From NCBI GenBank assembly GCA_003993805.1, contig RSEF01000004.1, positions 75,567,752-75,631,751 of the forward strand: 64,000 nt of DNA. Reading direction: 5' to 3'. A program made the position numbers and the translations under genes. The stretch's first letter is position 1, and each line of letters starts with the position of its first letter. A model generated the notes under the pieces. That model did no database searches. It saw only the letters and a list, made by a program, of their open reading frames with translations, and was not told where the DNA came from. Below, one piece after another: positions 46,901 to 59,600 of this stretch. The DNA comes from Himantopus leucocephalus. Its lineage: Eukaryota > Chordata > Aves > Charadriiformes > Recurvirostridae.

Positions 46901-49429
46901 GGATGTAAATTCTGGACTTTGGTCTTTCTGCTGTTGTCTGGGGCTGACTGGTGACACTGGCGATGGACTTGTCACAGCGCTGTCAGAGTGGCTGTCTAAA
47001 GCAGGCTGTGGACCATGTCCTGCAAGCTGCTAGCTGTACCCTGGCTACTGCTTGGGGGGTTTCACAGGGGGCTTTACTCCTTCCACTGCTGCTAAGGAAA
47101 TACAAAGGCTCTCAAGTATCTTTCCTCCGGCCACCTGCCTTCCTTGGTGCTGGGCTCTTGGAGTTGCTCTGATGGAGTCCAGATCTCCAGCTGTACAAGA
47201 TATACTTCCAGAGAGCTTCCCAGCTCAGCCCTGAGAGCAACAACTTGAAACCGAGCTGCTTGTCTCCTTTCCACCCCATTCATTCCTTCCAGATAGGCTG
47301 AAAGGAGGGCAAAGTCAGCAGAGGATAGTGCCGAGTAAGCAGTTTTGGAGGTAAAGAATTCCTGTCTGACTGCATGTTGACAAGTATCAGATAAAGTAAT
47401 TGTCTGTGACTTGACAATGAACCCTACATAATGCAGAGAAGGAGGACTTCTGGCATGGGGAACGCTGTTCACTCACCTGACATCATCTTGGAAAGTGTTC
47501 AGGAGTGGGATAACAATAGGGCATTATTCCTTTAGGGAAAATAAAATGGAAAATGGTGAACGCTGCAAGAAGTTGTCAGGGTAGAAACCTAACAAGAGCT
47601 ATCTGAACACAGTGGCTGGGGACAGTAAAACGTTTTATTTCTCTTTTTATTCCAGCTGACAGAATTACAGGGAAGAGAAGGGTTGATGGATGGGTGCAGC
47701 CAATGAGCTGTGCCTCTCTGAAAAATTGGGCTAGTACGTTCAGGCTTTGAGAGGCTCTGTCTTGCTCACGCTCTCTTTCCCTCTCACACACCCAGTACTG
47801 ACTGTCAGAAATTCCTATTCACTGTTCAGCCTCTCTGGCTTCTCTTTTTTTCTTGTACAATGACTGGACTTACTTCTAGTGAGCTGTAACTACTAAGTCA
47901 GGGCACAAATTGTTAGTTGTATATGTGGTAGAGATGCTGAACAGGGATAAGCTGGAAGAAAATTTCGGTTCCAGTGAGTTCCACATACCTACTCTGTGTA
48001 TGTCCGTGCAACACATACTGCACGTGCGGCTTCTGCAGCGCTGCAGAAATACTTTGCTCTCCTCATAATAAGTTTGACGTGCAGCTTTGCTTCTGGCATC
48101 GTCTCGTGATATTGTGACTTGGAAAAAGAATGTGCATAGGGCAGGATGGCTCGTTGGGAGCTCAGAGAGGAGAACACTACAAAATGGGATTAAGCTGGCT
48201 CTGGACGATGAACAGTGGAAACCTGGCAGTTAATTTTTGGTGACTGGCATAGCGCACCTGTCCACAGAACCTATGCATGCATTGCTACCAAAGTGATTCA
48301 ATAGGTAAAAACTGAGGTCATATACAAAGCACGGAGCAGACTTTCCATATACAATTCCATTAACTGATTTCACGGTTGATTTGTCAGAGGGAAGTCTATT
48401 TACTAAAACGACCTAGGTAAATATGATTGATTGCCCTTTGGGGCTTCTGCATTTTCATTTTTTAGTGTTGTCATTTTCAGATATGGATTTCAGATATCAG
48501 AAAGGACAGAAGGAATATAGGAAGGAACCGACACTTCAACTAAGATTTACATCTGATGTACAGCAAGTAGAAAATTTAGGAACCACATTTGGGACTTAAG
48601 AGACTAAGGAAACAGTTGTTATATATAAAAAATCGTTCTGTGATGTAAATTCCTATGTGCCAACTGTTATTTAACATCCTTATTATTATGTAATATGAAT
48701 GGCAAGGTGAAGTCATATAAGGAGTGTTTCCTGTTTTTTTACACTCAACTATATAATGTATGTATGCGTTCTACATGTCCAAAATATTAATTAAATTATA
48801 TTAAGTAAACTCTATATTTTGGGAGGGAGAATTTAACTTGAGTAAAGCCTAATAGCCACTCAGTTCATTTGCTGTAATTTAGAAAATGCTTCTTTCATAA
48901 AACTCTGTTGCTAGTAGCCAAAAAAGAAGTGTAAATTATATTATGACAAGTTGGTTACAAAAGCACTAAACAGTCTATATTCCGCCCCCCCCCAAAGAAG
49001 AAAAATTGCAGGGCTCCTATAGTAAAATAACAGGAACAAATAGCCAAGTTTTGAAACATATCTTAAAGGCTGAAAATGTCAAGTTTTATTCATTGACAAG
49101 AAGACAGCCAGTGCTAATAATCAGCCTATGTTAATTTTCTGTCTGCATAACTATCCCCCCTTTCAGTGGCTCTCTATTCATGTTCCAACCAGGCAGCAGT
49201 GTCTAAATGAAGGAAAAAAAGGACATGGACAATATGCTCTACAAGGGAAAACTGGTATCTTGAATAACATCAGGAATGATTTTGAAGTGCTGGGATTCTG
49301 TAGATCATGTATAAAACACAGTCCACGTGAGAGGCTTTTAGAAAAGTTACTAAACAACTGCTGAGCTGAAAACTGCGGTGAAACTGGGAGAGTGGGATCT
49401 CTGATTCTTACTAGAAGTAGTCTAATGTT
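40911..49429. other. Unique AT-leaning non-coding sequence
   Basis: No host gene is supported; frames are at most 126 codons. An exon-like segment (41022-41095, bounded by TTCTTTTTCAG and AAG|GTGAGG) is the only splice-like item of note. Near-duplicate words GAGTCAAGAGCC and GAGTCAGGAGCC lie at 41713 and 41746. A run of nine or more C is at about 48983-48991. No recognisable transposon, tRNA or other RNA gene. Confidence 0.5.
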
Positions 49430-49982
49430 ACATCCATCTTTAAGCAAGGCAAGAAGGAGGACCTGGGAGGAAGAACCGTAGACAAGTGAGACTCACCTCA
49501 GTCCCTGGAATGATCATGGAGCATGTCCTCTTGGAAATCATTTCCAATCACATATGGATGGAAAGGGCGAATCCTCCTTGACAAACATGACTGCAGCCTG
49601 TATTGAAATGACTGCCATACTGATGAGAGGAGGGTGCTGGACAGAGTATATATTGACTGTAGTGAGGATTTTGACATGTCAGAAGCAGGTGAGAAAACCA
49701 AGCTCCTCTCAGAGGTGGTAGGTAATATAAAATGCAGTTGTAGCCGCAAACGGGAGGTTCAGGTTGGACATTACAAAAGATGTTTTCACTAGGAGTGTAG
49801 CGCACCACTGGAAGAGGTTGCCTGGGCAGGCTGTGGAGTCCCAGTCCTTGGATGTTTCCAGGACTCAACCAAAGTCACAGCTGACCTGATCAACCACCGC
49901 TGGCAACGTTCCCACTTCCAGAGAGAGGTTGGAGCTGATGACCTTTACAAGCCTCTTCTGACCAATGTTTCTATGACTATGT
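49430..49982 (+). mobile_element. CR1 fragment, internally deleted, with 3' end
   Basis: The left part (about 49436-49680) is decayed CR1 reverse transcriptase up to motif A. The codons for PGMIMEHVLLE are visible near 49504, and TTTGACATG lies near 49670 in the FD position of motif A. It then passes abruptly (49680-49755) to the family's extreme 3' sequence. That part includes GGTTGGACATTACAAAAGAT (about 49763), CACTGGAAGAGGTTGCCTGG (about 49806), GAGCTGATGACC-type sequence and the terminal TTTCTATGACTATG at 49969-49982. Several hundred bases of reverse transcriptase and thumb are therefore missing. Confidence 0.9.
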
Positions 49983-52068
49983 ATTTTCCACTGACCTTCC
50001 AGCAGAGCTTCAGCAAAGCAAGTGGTGAGCTACTCCAAGCAGGATACTTTTACACCTTCATGTGACATAGTGCAGCTACTCATGTCACGACTTTTGTTCG
50101 GACGTAGGCCCTGCTAATGCAATTGTGTCATTCCTGGCTCAGCTTCAGCAGCATATCGTGTGGGTGTAAGAACTGCTGAAGATCCTGGCGTTGGACTGCA
50201 ACAGAAATCCATGTGCCAGGTAAGCCAGGAAAGGAGCTTAAATCTCCCTCTTCCCCCTGACAAGTTATTATCTGCAGTGTCGAAGAGTAAGTGGGCTTCA
50301 TCAAGTCATTTCCACCATCAAGTCAGTGCCTTCTCCTGTTGTGCAGGTTTGCAAGAAAGGACAAGGCTGGGTGGAGCGTTGAGCCTTGCCCGGCTCCTTC
50401 CACTCCCCGGCCACAGTGCCTGCACCAGCACGCAGCATGCCGCACACGCCGCTGCATACAGCTCTCCATGGCCAAGAGGGATCTGGGACATGAAATGAAA
50501 CTTGGTGCCCACATGTGCTTTGTGGGTTGTTTTGGGCATCATCATTCCCCTTGCTGGGGAAAAGCTGTGAAGCGACAATGCAGCAAACAGGAAATGATTC
50601 ACCAGTTTTCTACACACATCTCAGGCAATAGTTGTGCTACAACAAATACACCGTTTAATTTTGCCCTAGAAAGTGCTTATAAAATTAGCAATAAAGTAAC
50701 ACCATTTTGTGTTTTTACCTTTGAAGACATACAAATGTCTATTTTAGATTGCCCAGATATTGCCTGCATTGAGTTGTTTACTGCAACACAGTGTCTTATT
50801 CTTCACTGACTAACTTTCCTTACAGAGCCTGCCAAGCACAAATTAGGTCAACCTAAGCGGCAGTATGAAATGTAATTAGCCAAAAACTTTCTTAATTAGT
50901 GCTGTTATTCAGGGTGGGGAGAGCTTAGCTCACAGTGAATGAGTGGGGTAGGGCACGTTGGTAGAGAGAGACTCTTCCTAAAGAAAGGTGGATCTAACGC
51001 TGGATACCTGCCCAATATCTTTGGAAATTTTGATTGCAGTGTTTTATGGCCACAGCGAGGACTGTAATTTGTGCCTGTAGGGTGCTCTGCATTGCACTAA
51101 TAGATTACAATAAAACAACAAGCAGCAAACTTATCATTCTTATGGACAATACCTTCTTGCAACTAGAATCACTGATTCTAGGTCTTCAGGCACTCTGTAT
51201 CAGAGTCACAAAAATGTTGGTAAGAAACTGTGTCCCTCCCTCCGGAGGCACCGATGGTGCCTTGCTGCCTCTGCACAGCAGCTCCCATGGGACCGGCTGA
51301 CCAGGGACTGGCATCTTTCACACTGTGACTGTATCTCTGGGGTCCAGTTCAGGAACCCACTTCACAGGGGATACAAAAGATAGATCAGTGCAGCTTCCAG
51401 CGGGCAAGTACCCTTAACACCATATTTGGTATTATTGGCATCTTAACTGTCAGACAAGCCTGGGACTAAAGGGGCAAGGTTAAGTTAGTTTGATACCTCT
51501 GAAGTTGATAGTCAATTCATGAGAAACTTGTGCTAGTTCTTACCCAAGCGGTATTTGGATGAAGAGAGTTTTCCAATTTTTGTCAGCGAACAACTTTCAC
51601 ATTGTCTCAGCTTCTCCCCTTCAGTCAGTACAAAACACTGACCAATTTTGCTTAAATACAAGAAACACTAGCCCAGCTTTTCATTTCTGCTACTCTGCTC
51701 AGTTTTTATTACCCTTATAATCCATCTCCCATCTGGAGTGAATAAATTAATTTGCATTTTTACATTTACAAATGCTGGCATGTGCTGATGCAGGACTAGT
51801 TACTGATTAATAATTCTGATTAATACCTAATGCATTGATGAGAATCTTCTGGAGTAAACGGCTAAATATAGTATTAGTGGGCATAGACTGTAATAAAAAC
51901 ATACAAACGCCTATATGGCAAAATATGCATGGAAACAAGCTACAAAGCTCCAAAAAGCAATGAATTTTGCACTGGCTGTGTGTGAACCATCTCATGTCTG
52001 AAGGCAGTCTAGCTACCTTCATGAAGTATTGCACTCAAGCTAATAAAACCTGGAGAGAGGTATGATGA
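49983..52068. other. Unique non-coding sequence
   Basis: No gene supported; the longest frame (172 codons, plus, 50291-50809) has no domain. No repeat recognised. Confidence 0.5.
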
Positions 52069-52271
52069 TGTGCAAATTAACATTCCCACCGGGTGAAATC
52101 ATTATAGTGCAAAGCAGAACCCCAGATCTGCACGTAAGGCCTTCACCAAGTTTGAAGATATGGTCNCAGTACTGTGTGCAAATTAACATTCCCACTGGGT
52201 GAAATCATTATAGTGCAAAGCAGAACCCCAGATCTGCACATAAGGCCTTCACCAAGTTTGAAGATATGGTC
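52069..52271 (+). repeat. 97-bp direct duplication around one N
   Basis: Positions 52069-52165 and 52175-52271 match except for two differences, CCG versus CTG and CGT versus CAT. Both are transitions at CpG sites, as expected between alleles. An N (52166) plus eight bases separates them. It fits the pattern of unmerged overlapping contig ends seen at 7915-8314. Confidence 0.88.
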
Positions 52272-53518
52272 TGATTATGGTATAAACTTTGTGCTGATCA
52301 ACCACACAGAGGTTTCGGCATACTGTTATCATCATGAGAATTGCATTTTAGCAGGAAAATTGACGTCACTTTCAGGACAAAGAACACCCATTTAAGTGCC
52401 CTGTACCGAAATCTCATCATTGGGACAGTACAGCAAGTCTCAGGGTTTGCCTTGGTTCTTATCTAGGTCTGATCTACTGAGAAAAAGTGTTATAATATCC
52501 TAGGAATTGGACTGCATTCATGATCTTATTCATTCAAAAGCTGAAGAGGTGACTTTTAATACATGGTGTGCAAGAGCAAAGCCATTATAAAATGGTTACA
52601 TCAATGAAGCAGTAAAAATGTTATTCAAGCTCATTACCTAGATGATAACTTATTTAGACTTATTTTAGTTTTGTATAAGGCCTGCAGCCACGGCCACTAG
52701 GAGCTTGTCACAAAATGTAAAGATGCGTGCATGTTTTTAAACTAGCATCATTTGAATTTATCACTGGTTTCTGTGCATCCAGTTAGCAAGAAGGAGTATG
52801 TGCAACTTAGAATTAAATATCTAAGTGCATATTTAAGTAGGCAGATTAAAAAGGTCTGATCTTCAGATGCTGTAGAAACATATCTCTGAAACAGCTGATG
52901 TGGAGTGGGCCCCTCAAAATCTCTCCCAGGTCCCTGTTAAGATGGGAAACGGTTGTCTCATGGACTGTCATCATTCATTCACATCTGAAAAAGGAACATT
53001 GGAAAAGGAATGGGAGCCTACTGTGTGGTCTGGGCTGAAGCATCGGTGTGCCCTGGTAATGGGTTCAGTTCTGTTAATAGAAACCGAAAGGCTTTCAGTG
53101 GCCTGGACAGTGATTAAACACAGACATTAGAAAGAAATAGTGAAATTACATTCTGAGAACTTAAAAAGAAAAATGCACTTAAAGACCTAGTTAAGAGATG
53201 CTCACCAAAAAGCCAATGTTAATAACTAACTTCCAGTGACCTCATTAAAACCTACTTTTCTGGAAACCTGTAAAAAACGTGGTTTACTTCTGCAAGATCT
53301 AATGGACGTTTTTTTTTCAAGTTAGTGAAAAATATTTTAAGGAAAACACTGCATAGTTGGGCAAAAGTAGGGTGTTCTGTGAGTACTTGCATTAAAAATG
53401 CATCCTTACTTCTGATTTTAACATATTTTCATTTTATTGTTTAGACATAAATGCCTAAAAATACACCTAAATTAATATTTCTTCTGTAGTTTTATTTCTG
53501 ACTTTATTAAGTTATGTA
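52272..53518. other. Unique AT-leaning non-coding sequence
   Basis: No gene, repeat family or RNA recognised; frames are at most about 76 codons. Confidence 0.55.
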
Positions 53519-53630
53519 GACGTGGTGCTTAGGGACATGGTTTAATGATGAACTTGGCAGTGTTAGGTTAATGGTTGGACTTGATGATCTTAACGGTCTT
53601 TTCCAACCGAAATGATTCTATAAGTCTATG
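53519..53630 (+). mobile_element. CR1 3' end, strongly 5'-truncated
   Basis: A roughly 112-bp CR1 tail: GTGCTTAGGGACATGGTTTA near 53524, then GGTTGGACTTGATGATCTTA near 53574, TCTTTTCCAACCGAAATGATT and the terminal ATTCTATAAGTCTATG. The better match to the family's 3' end suggests a younger insertion than the other fragments. 5' truncation is the normal outcome of incomplete target-primed reverse transcription. Confidence 0.95.
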
Positions 53631-56600
53631 CTTCTACAGGTGCCTTCACAGAAATGCTTAAATGCCTACTAGAACAGACCTGTTACCTAATTCCAAGCAC
53701 ACGAACCAAACACAGAACCAAACCCATTCCTACTTTGACCATTGGCTGTGGTGCAGTTTTGTGCTCATAGTATGTACATTTTCCACTCTATGTAAATCAA
53801 CCTATCATTCATATCAGGTCTCTGATCATGCTGTTAAAACAAAGTATATCATACCCTTAGAAACAAAGAGCTGTAGTGCTTATGTTGACAGCCTTTCTAT
53901 ACGAGTGAAAAATCAATCCTTCCTCAAACCGAGGATTAGCCAGCTACACAATAATGTTCAGTTTTGTAATATGTGAAATATGTGTCAAATCTAATAACCA
54001 AAGTCTGCCTAAATAAAAGAATGTGTTCAAAAAGATTAGCGGATTATTGCAGGCTCGCACAGTCTGATGCCACTTTTCATGCTTCTTGGATGGCTTTTAG
54101 CACGCCTCAGCTGCTGCCAGTCAACACATGTGCTCTTTAAGCGTGGAAAATAATGCAGGAATTTAGGAGAGCAGGGCTGATGGTTTGAATGAGATGGCTA
54201 TTCGGTGAGCTGGTGACATAAAAGGCTTTTCTTTTTCATCAGAAGGATTTTCTACAAAGGCTGGAAGAGATCCTGCGCTTCAGTTAATACATACCCAGTT
54301 AATACATATCGTCCTCGTATAGCTATCGACCGTAGCGGGCTTAACCAGCAGATGATGATTTACCCTCACAGTTTCTTGCCAGTTGCTGTACACGCGACTC
54401 TTCAGACTTGCATGAACAGCCACTGCCGGAGGGATGCAGCTGCTCACCAGGGCCGGCAGCTCACAGCAGCACAGATAATACTGGTCAGGGTGCACGCCCT
54501 CAGCCGGGAAAAAAATGGGTTTGATGTGTTAGGTTAACAAACGCACGGGCCAAATGGTCCCTCATGGCTACAAAATTGGTCAAATTTGCTATTTTGTACT
54601 GAAAACCAGTGGAATTATGATGCTCCTGCCTTATGATGTGTGGACTGTGCTATTTCCGCTGCATCTTCAATAGCCTGGTTGTATCTACTCGGAAGAGAGA
54701 AGCAATAAGCTTCTAAATGATGGAGAGTATCTGCTTGGTGTGATAGCATCACCCACAGCACGCTCAGATGCTGAGATAACGATGGTTTTGAAAACAGGCT
54801 TTAAAGGTTTGAGCTAAAACCGTACAGTCTGCCCTTGATGATTCATCTGCCTAACTAATTTTGGGAATTCTGTGTGGGAATGTTGTGACGATTCAAAAAT
54901 TATTGTCATTAAACTTGAATTCTTCTTTGAAACAGGTTTCCGAGAAGCTGCGCTCCACACTTTGCAGGAGCTAATGCTTCCTTTGCAGTGAAGCACTTCT
55001 CAGCTTTCTCATTGCCAATGCACACACACCTTTGCCTACAACTTTGACTTAATGGGAAGTCTGCCCTCCTTAAACTTTTCATGAAGCATCTAAAACAGTT
55101 CCTTAGCTATAATTTTCCCTCTTACTCTGGAATTGCAAGTCAAACATCCTAAAATGCTAATGCTTTCAAAGCCTCTTGGGCTGTTTCAAGAAAAATTCAG
55201 GGATGTTTATGATAAACTACAACACTCAATACTTCTGTTAATGCTGCGAGCCAGTTTCGCAGTTCAAGGGACAACTCTGTCAGACCACATCTGGTATCAC
55301 ACACTAATGTTATATTGGTCATAAACAACATATTGTCTGATTAAGCGCTAAGGCAATTGTTCCTTAGCAGAAGTGACTGCACAGCTGTTGCCAAGAAAGT
55401 TCAAACTTGCCCATGACATTGCAGTAAGTTCCCACTATTCATAGCGCTTCTGTGAAACTGCACCGGGCAGATATCTAACTTGTAAAAATTTCAATGTATG
55501 AGACAAACCCCTGCCATCTCATGTACGGTATCACCCACGGACAAAATGTGCCTGAGACGTGCAATCCCACAGAGCCAGATTGGGATCTGTTTTCCTAGTC
55601 ACCTTTTGCACTCTTTCCATATTCTATGTACTATTGCAGGTACTATTGTAGGTATCTGACATGCAGGGATGTTGTTATTAATTTCTGTTAAAACTTCAGG
55701 GTCTTGATATGTTGCAGAGGACCTGCACAAAGGGCCTTTGCTGCTCATCTAAATCGAAAAACACCACTGTTGCAACTTCAGTTCCAGCTACTGTCTTGCA
55801 AACCACTGTCGCATCAGGTGATGGTGGGACTATTTTGCTTTCTTTCTGCTCACGAGCAATTTTTCAAACATTAAACTTATTTAAATGTTGCTTAAAATTT
55901 ATTTTAAATATTGCTTTCCACACTGTAATTTATTAAGATTGGAAGAGAAATATGGCCACTTCTGCCAATGCAGGAATGGACAGGTTGTAAGACAGTCTGC
56001 TCTGATACTATCAAGTTCCTGCAAATGACTGAGTGATTATCAGCCTTCACACTATAAGCTGCTTTGAAAATTTGACTTCTGAAAATGTTTTTTTTCTTAG
56101 GTTGCCACAATATTTTGGAATCTTGACTTCAATGCCAACTTTTTAAACTTTTCCGTCTGTCTCTTGTATATGACTAAGGCTGTGGGCACATTTCTTTCTT
56201 TGTGACTACTGCTGTGGGACACTTGAGTCTCCAACAGGTACTGTTGCACAGTCTTTCAGTTGTGCGGTGAATCAGAAAAAATCAGAACACATTTCTGATA
56301 CACCCATGCAGCAAAACCTCCACAAACACGCAGCCAAGTTTACACGGTTTAAAACAATGAAGCACTCACAGTCATTCTGCTTTTCATCTCCCTGCTCCAA
56401 AATCCAGTAAGAGGGAACAGAACCATTAGTTTCTAACACCAGACACCCTAATCATATCGGCCAGCTAATTACTGATTAGATAGGAAACAGGACCCTGTTA
56501 GACCCATGAAGGAGACCACCTGTTGTCACATCCCAGGCAAATGCTGCTCAGTGTAAGTGGGTGCTCTGTTATCACCACCTTTAGTTCTCAGATTCTTTGT

Positions 56601-59600
56601 AAACCAGTTACTTTGAGCACTGCGGAGGACAAGAAATCATTAACTATGATGAAATATTGGCCTTCCCTGTTTTGAAATGGCTGAGGGAAATGCGTGAGGA
56701 TGGGCAGTACCTCGCTTCTGGGGATGGGGACGCTCCTCTCTTCCAGCGAGCATCTTTAGGCATCGTTGAAAGGGCCACCACCTCCCCCGGACTGCAACTG
56801 TGGGCTCACGGTCCCTGGTGAAGGAGCAGCCTTGGGCATTGGGGTATGCACCAGGCAGCACACACTCGTCTCACACTCACAGAGGAAACTTCGCTGCAGC
56901 TGGAAGGACAAATATGGCAAAAGATAGTCAGTCACCTACTCCTGGCATGGCATCCCGTGAGCTCAGCGCTCAGTTCCTGCTGGATTTCCATGGATGATGG
57001 GAAGCAGGCTCCCTGCCACAGCAAGCGATGGCCAATCTGGCTGCTCAGTGAGGGGCTGCTTCAGCGAGGGGCTGCTTCAGCACAGTCCCTGCAGGTGCAG
57101 TGAGGTGTGTTTATGCCTGGGGAACCAGGATCGCAGAAGAGGTGGGGACTAGGGGCAAATGTAGTACCATTCCAAAGTGCAAGCTGGTCTGTAATTCCAA
57201 ATAGAAAACATTCACTCCCCACCCAGAAGCTATGAACTTTGCACTTATTTTTTTTACACCTTTTTTTTTTTATTGTGAAATACCTACAATTTTCTGTAGA
57301 CACTTTTTTATTAAAAGTTTGATTTGTTGAAATACAATTTTCCATCAGAAGTAGTAAATGATGGATACTTCCTTACCAGTCTTTGTTAAAACTGCATAAA
57401 CCCAAATAAAACATTCCTCATGGCATTACAAGGTTAATGCAATAAATTATAAAGGTCATATTTATAAAAGGATGTTCTATACTGCATAGTCTCAGTGTTG
57501 GAAAATAGCCCAAGCCAACTCCTGCTACAGTAATCTTTCCTTACCCTTTGTGCTCCCCGACTTCTGCAGTATACTGACTGTCAATAAATAGCCATATTCC
57601 CTCAAGTACTGTGCCCAGCGGCACTGTACCTGTTGGAAAAGTAACTGCTGTACAAGTCATGGTCTTTGGATTCTGTTGATACTGTAGGAAAGACACCGTT
57701 GAAGTCCTTTAGCAGGCAAAACTCTAGCTGAAGTGACCGATTTTTTTCCTGGCCATGATTCACATAATCAAGCCATTAATTGGTAGACTCCCAGTGAAGG
57801 GAGAGTTAGAACCTAGTTTGCTAAGAAGGCTCCTACAAAGCATAAAGTGAGATTAAAGCAATATCTTGTGAAAAGTCTTTGACTCTTTCCCTCTTGAACT
57901 ACGAATCATACTAATTGCAGGAGGGGCAGAGCAAAGAAGTAAAATAATAGCTGTTACCCCAATTATGTGGAGTCTCTATTTTGTGTTAGGATGAAGCTTT
58001 AGGTGTGCTTACTATCTGTTTGATTTCATTAATGAGGCTTCATAAATTAGAAGCTAATAAAGAATGCAGATGGGAATGATTTCAGGCTAAGTATGAGAAT
58101 TTTATTGCTGGCTATCAAAGACCTCCTCCTAAAATGCTAATTTTTTAGACATAGTCCTTTGATCACTACAGATAGTGAATGTTAATCAAATAAAACTCTG
58201 ATGTAGTTCTCGCTATTCTAAATGGGAAGTGAAAAGTAGTCTGCTAGATTTTAATTGTTCATTGGGGCTATACTGCTATCACTTCGCAAATCTCAAAACC
58301 CGGTATAAGAGAATATCCTTCTTAAGAAGAACATTATATTTCTGGAGACGTGCCTGAATATCACTGGCCTGAGAGCACAAGTGTTTCTCACTTCTGAGAG
58401 CTAAATTAATACTCCCACTGAGTACTGCAGCAAGTTGCAGTGCTGGGTGTATTGTGGGCTTGCACGAGGCAAGACCGGACACAGTATTTCTAAGTTAGCT
58501 GGAAGGTGGGGTGACGTGGCCTGGCAGGCACCTCTGACAAGCCCGTGGCAAGGCTGCGGCACGGTTCCCCCAGCTTCCACACTGCAGTCTAGATTGCAGA
58601 AGTGAGGCCATCACAACAACACATCCCACTAAGCCGTGGCCGCTATGGGCCTTGCAAATGCCTCCTTTTGGCACTCAAATCATGTAGCCATCCAAATTAA
58701 GGTTTGCCTGCAAAAAAATATATGGTTAGGGGGGAAAGGAAACACCTTTGTTGTCTTCTGCCTAACAATCATCTGATGGGGGAGCCATAACTTAACACCG
58801 AAGTATTAAGAAGCCTTTTTCGTTAGGTACTAGGGGGAAAAAAATACCCTGGAGGAAAAACATCACAAGAGAGAAAAATAGCACTTTTTTTTCACCTTTT
58901 CTTAGAGCCAAGTAGTGCATGTTTACTTTGCTCAGGTGTTTATTCTAGTATAACATAAATTCTTCACTAAAGCTGAAACCATTGTGAGGTAATGTTTGTA
59001 TAATGCTTTTTAACATAGAATTGCATGTATGAATCAAGACACTCTAAGGGGGAAAATGCTCATTCATTTTATAAATTTCTGGGTTTTTTAAGCAACCTTC
59101 TGTATAAAGTTCTGATAAAAGACTTTTGTGACCATTTTTATGTGCATTTTTCCTCTCCCTTTTAAACCTCAATTATAAGCTTCGAACATCCTTTAGATCG
59201 TTTAAGGAGTAAAAAACTTTGCAAATACATAAACATGTACAGTTCTGACTCTACATCCATAAATCATCACTTCTCCATGTATCAAAGGGAAATTTCTCAA
59301 AAGTGGCCTAGAGGGGGCTGATTGCAGAGGAGGTACCACCACCATCTTCAGGGGTCACCGTGAAGTTCCTTTAGAAGGGGACAAGAGCCACTTCAACGTC
59401 TCTGGATGAGAGGTCCTCTCTGTAAACAGGTCTGGTTGAGGGTGAAGGACAGACACATGGCGCTTCACCCCTTAAGGTGTTGAGAGTAGCTTTCCTACCC
59501 TCCTGGCACCCAAGCATGCATCTGCCTCACAATTCAAGAATTGCTGTCCCCAGGCAAGTTCCTGCTGTGGGCAGGGGCAGGGAGCAGTGGGGTGGGAGCA

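Noticed and set aside
50291..50809. 172-codon plus-strand open frame
   Set aside because: No domain or compositional coding signal; overlapping frames are equally plausible.
57490..57525. GTTGGAAAATAGCCCAAGCC-like words recalling minus-strand CR1
   Set aside because: Too short, and the flanks do not continue the family sequence.
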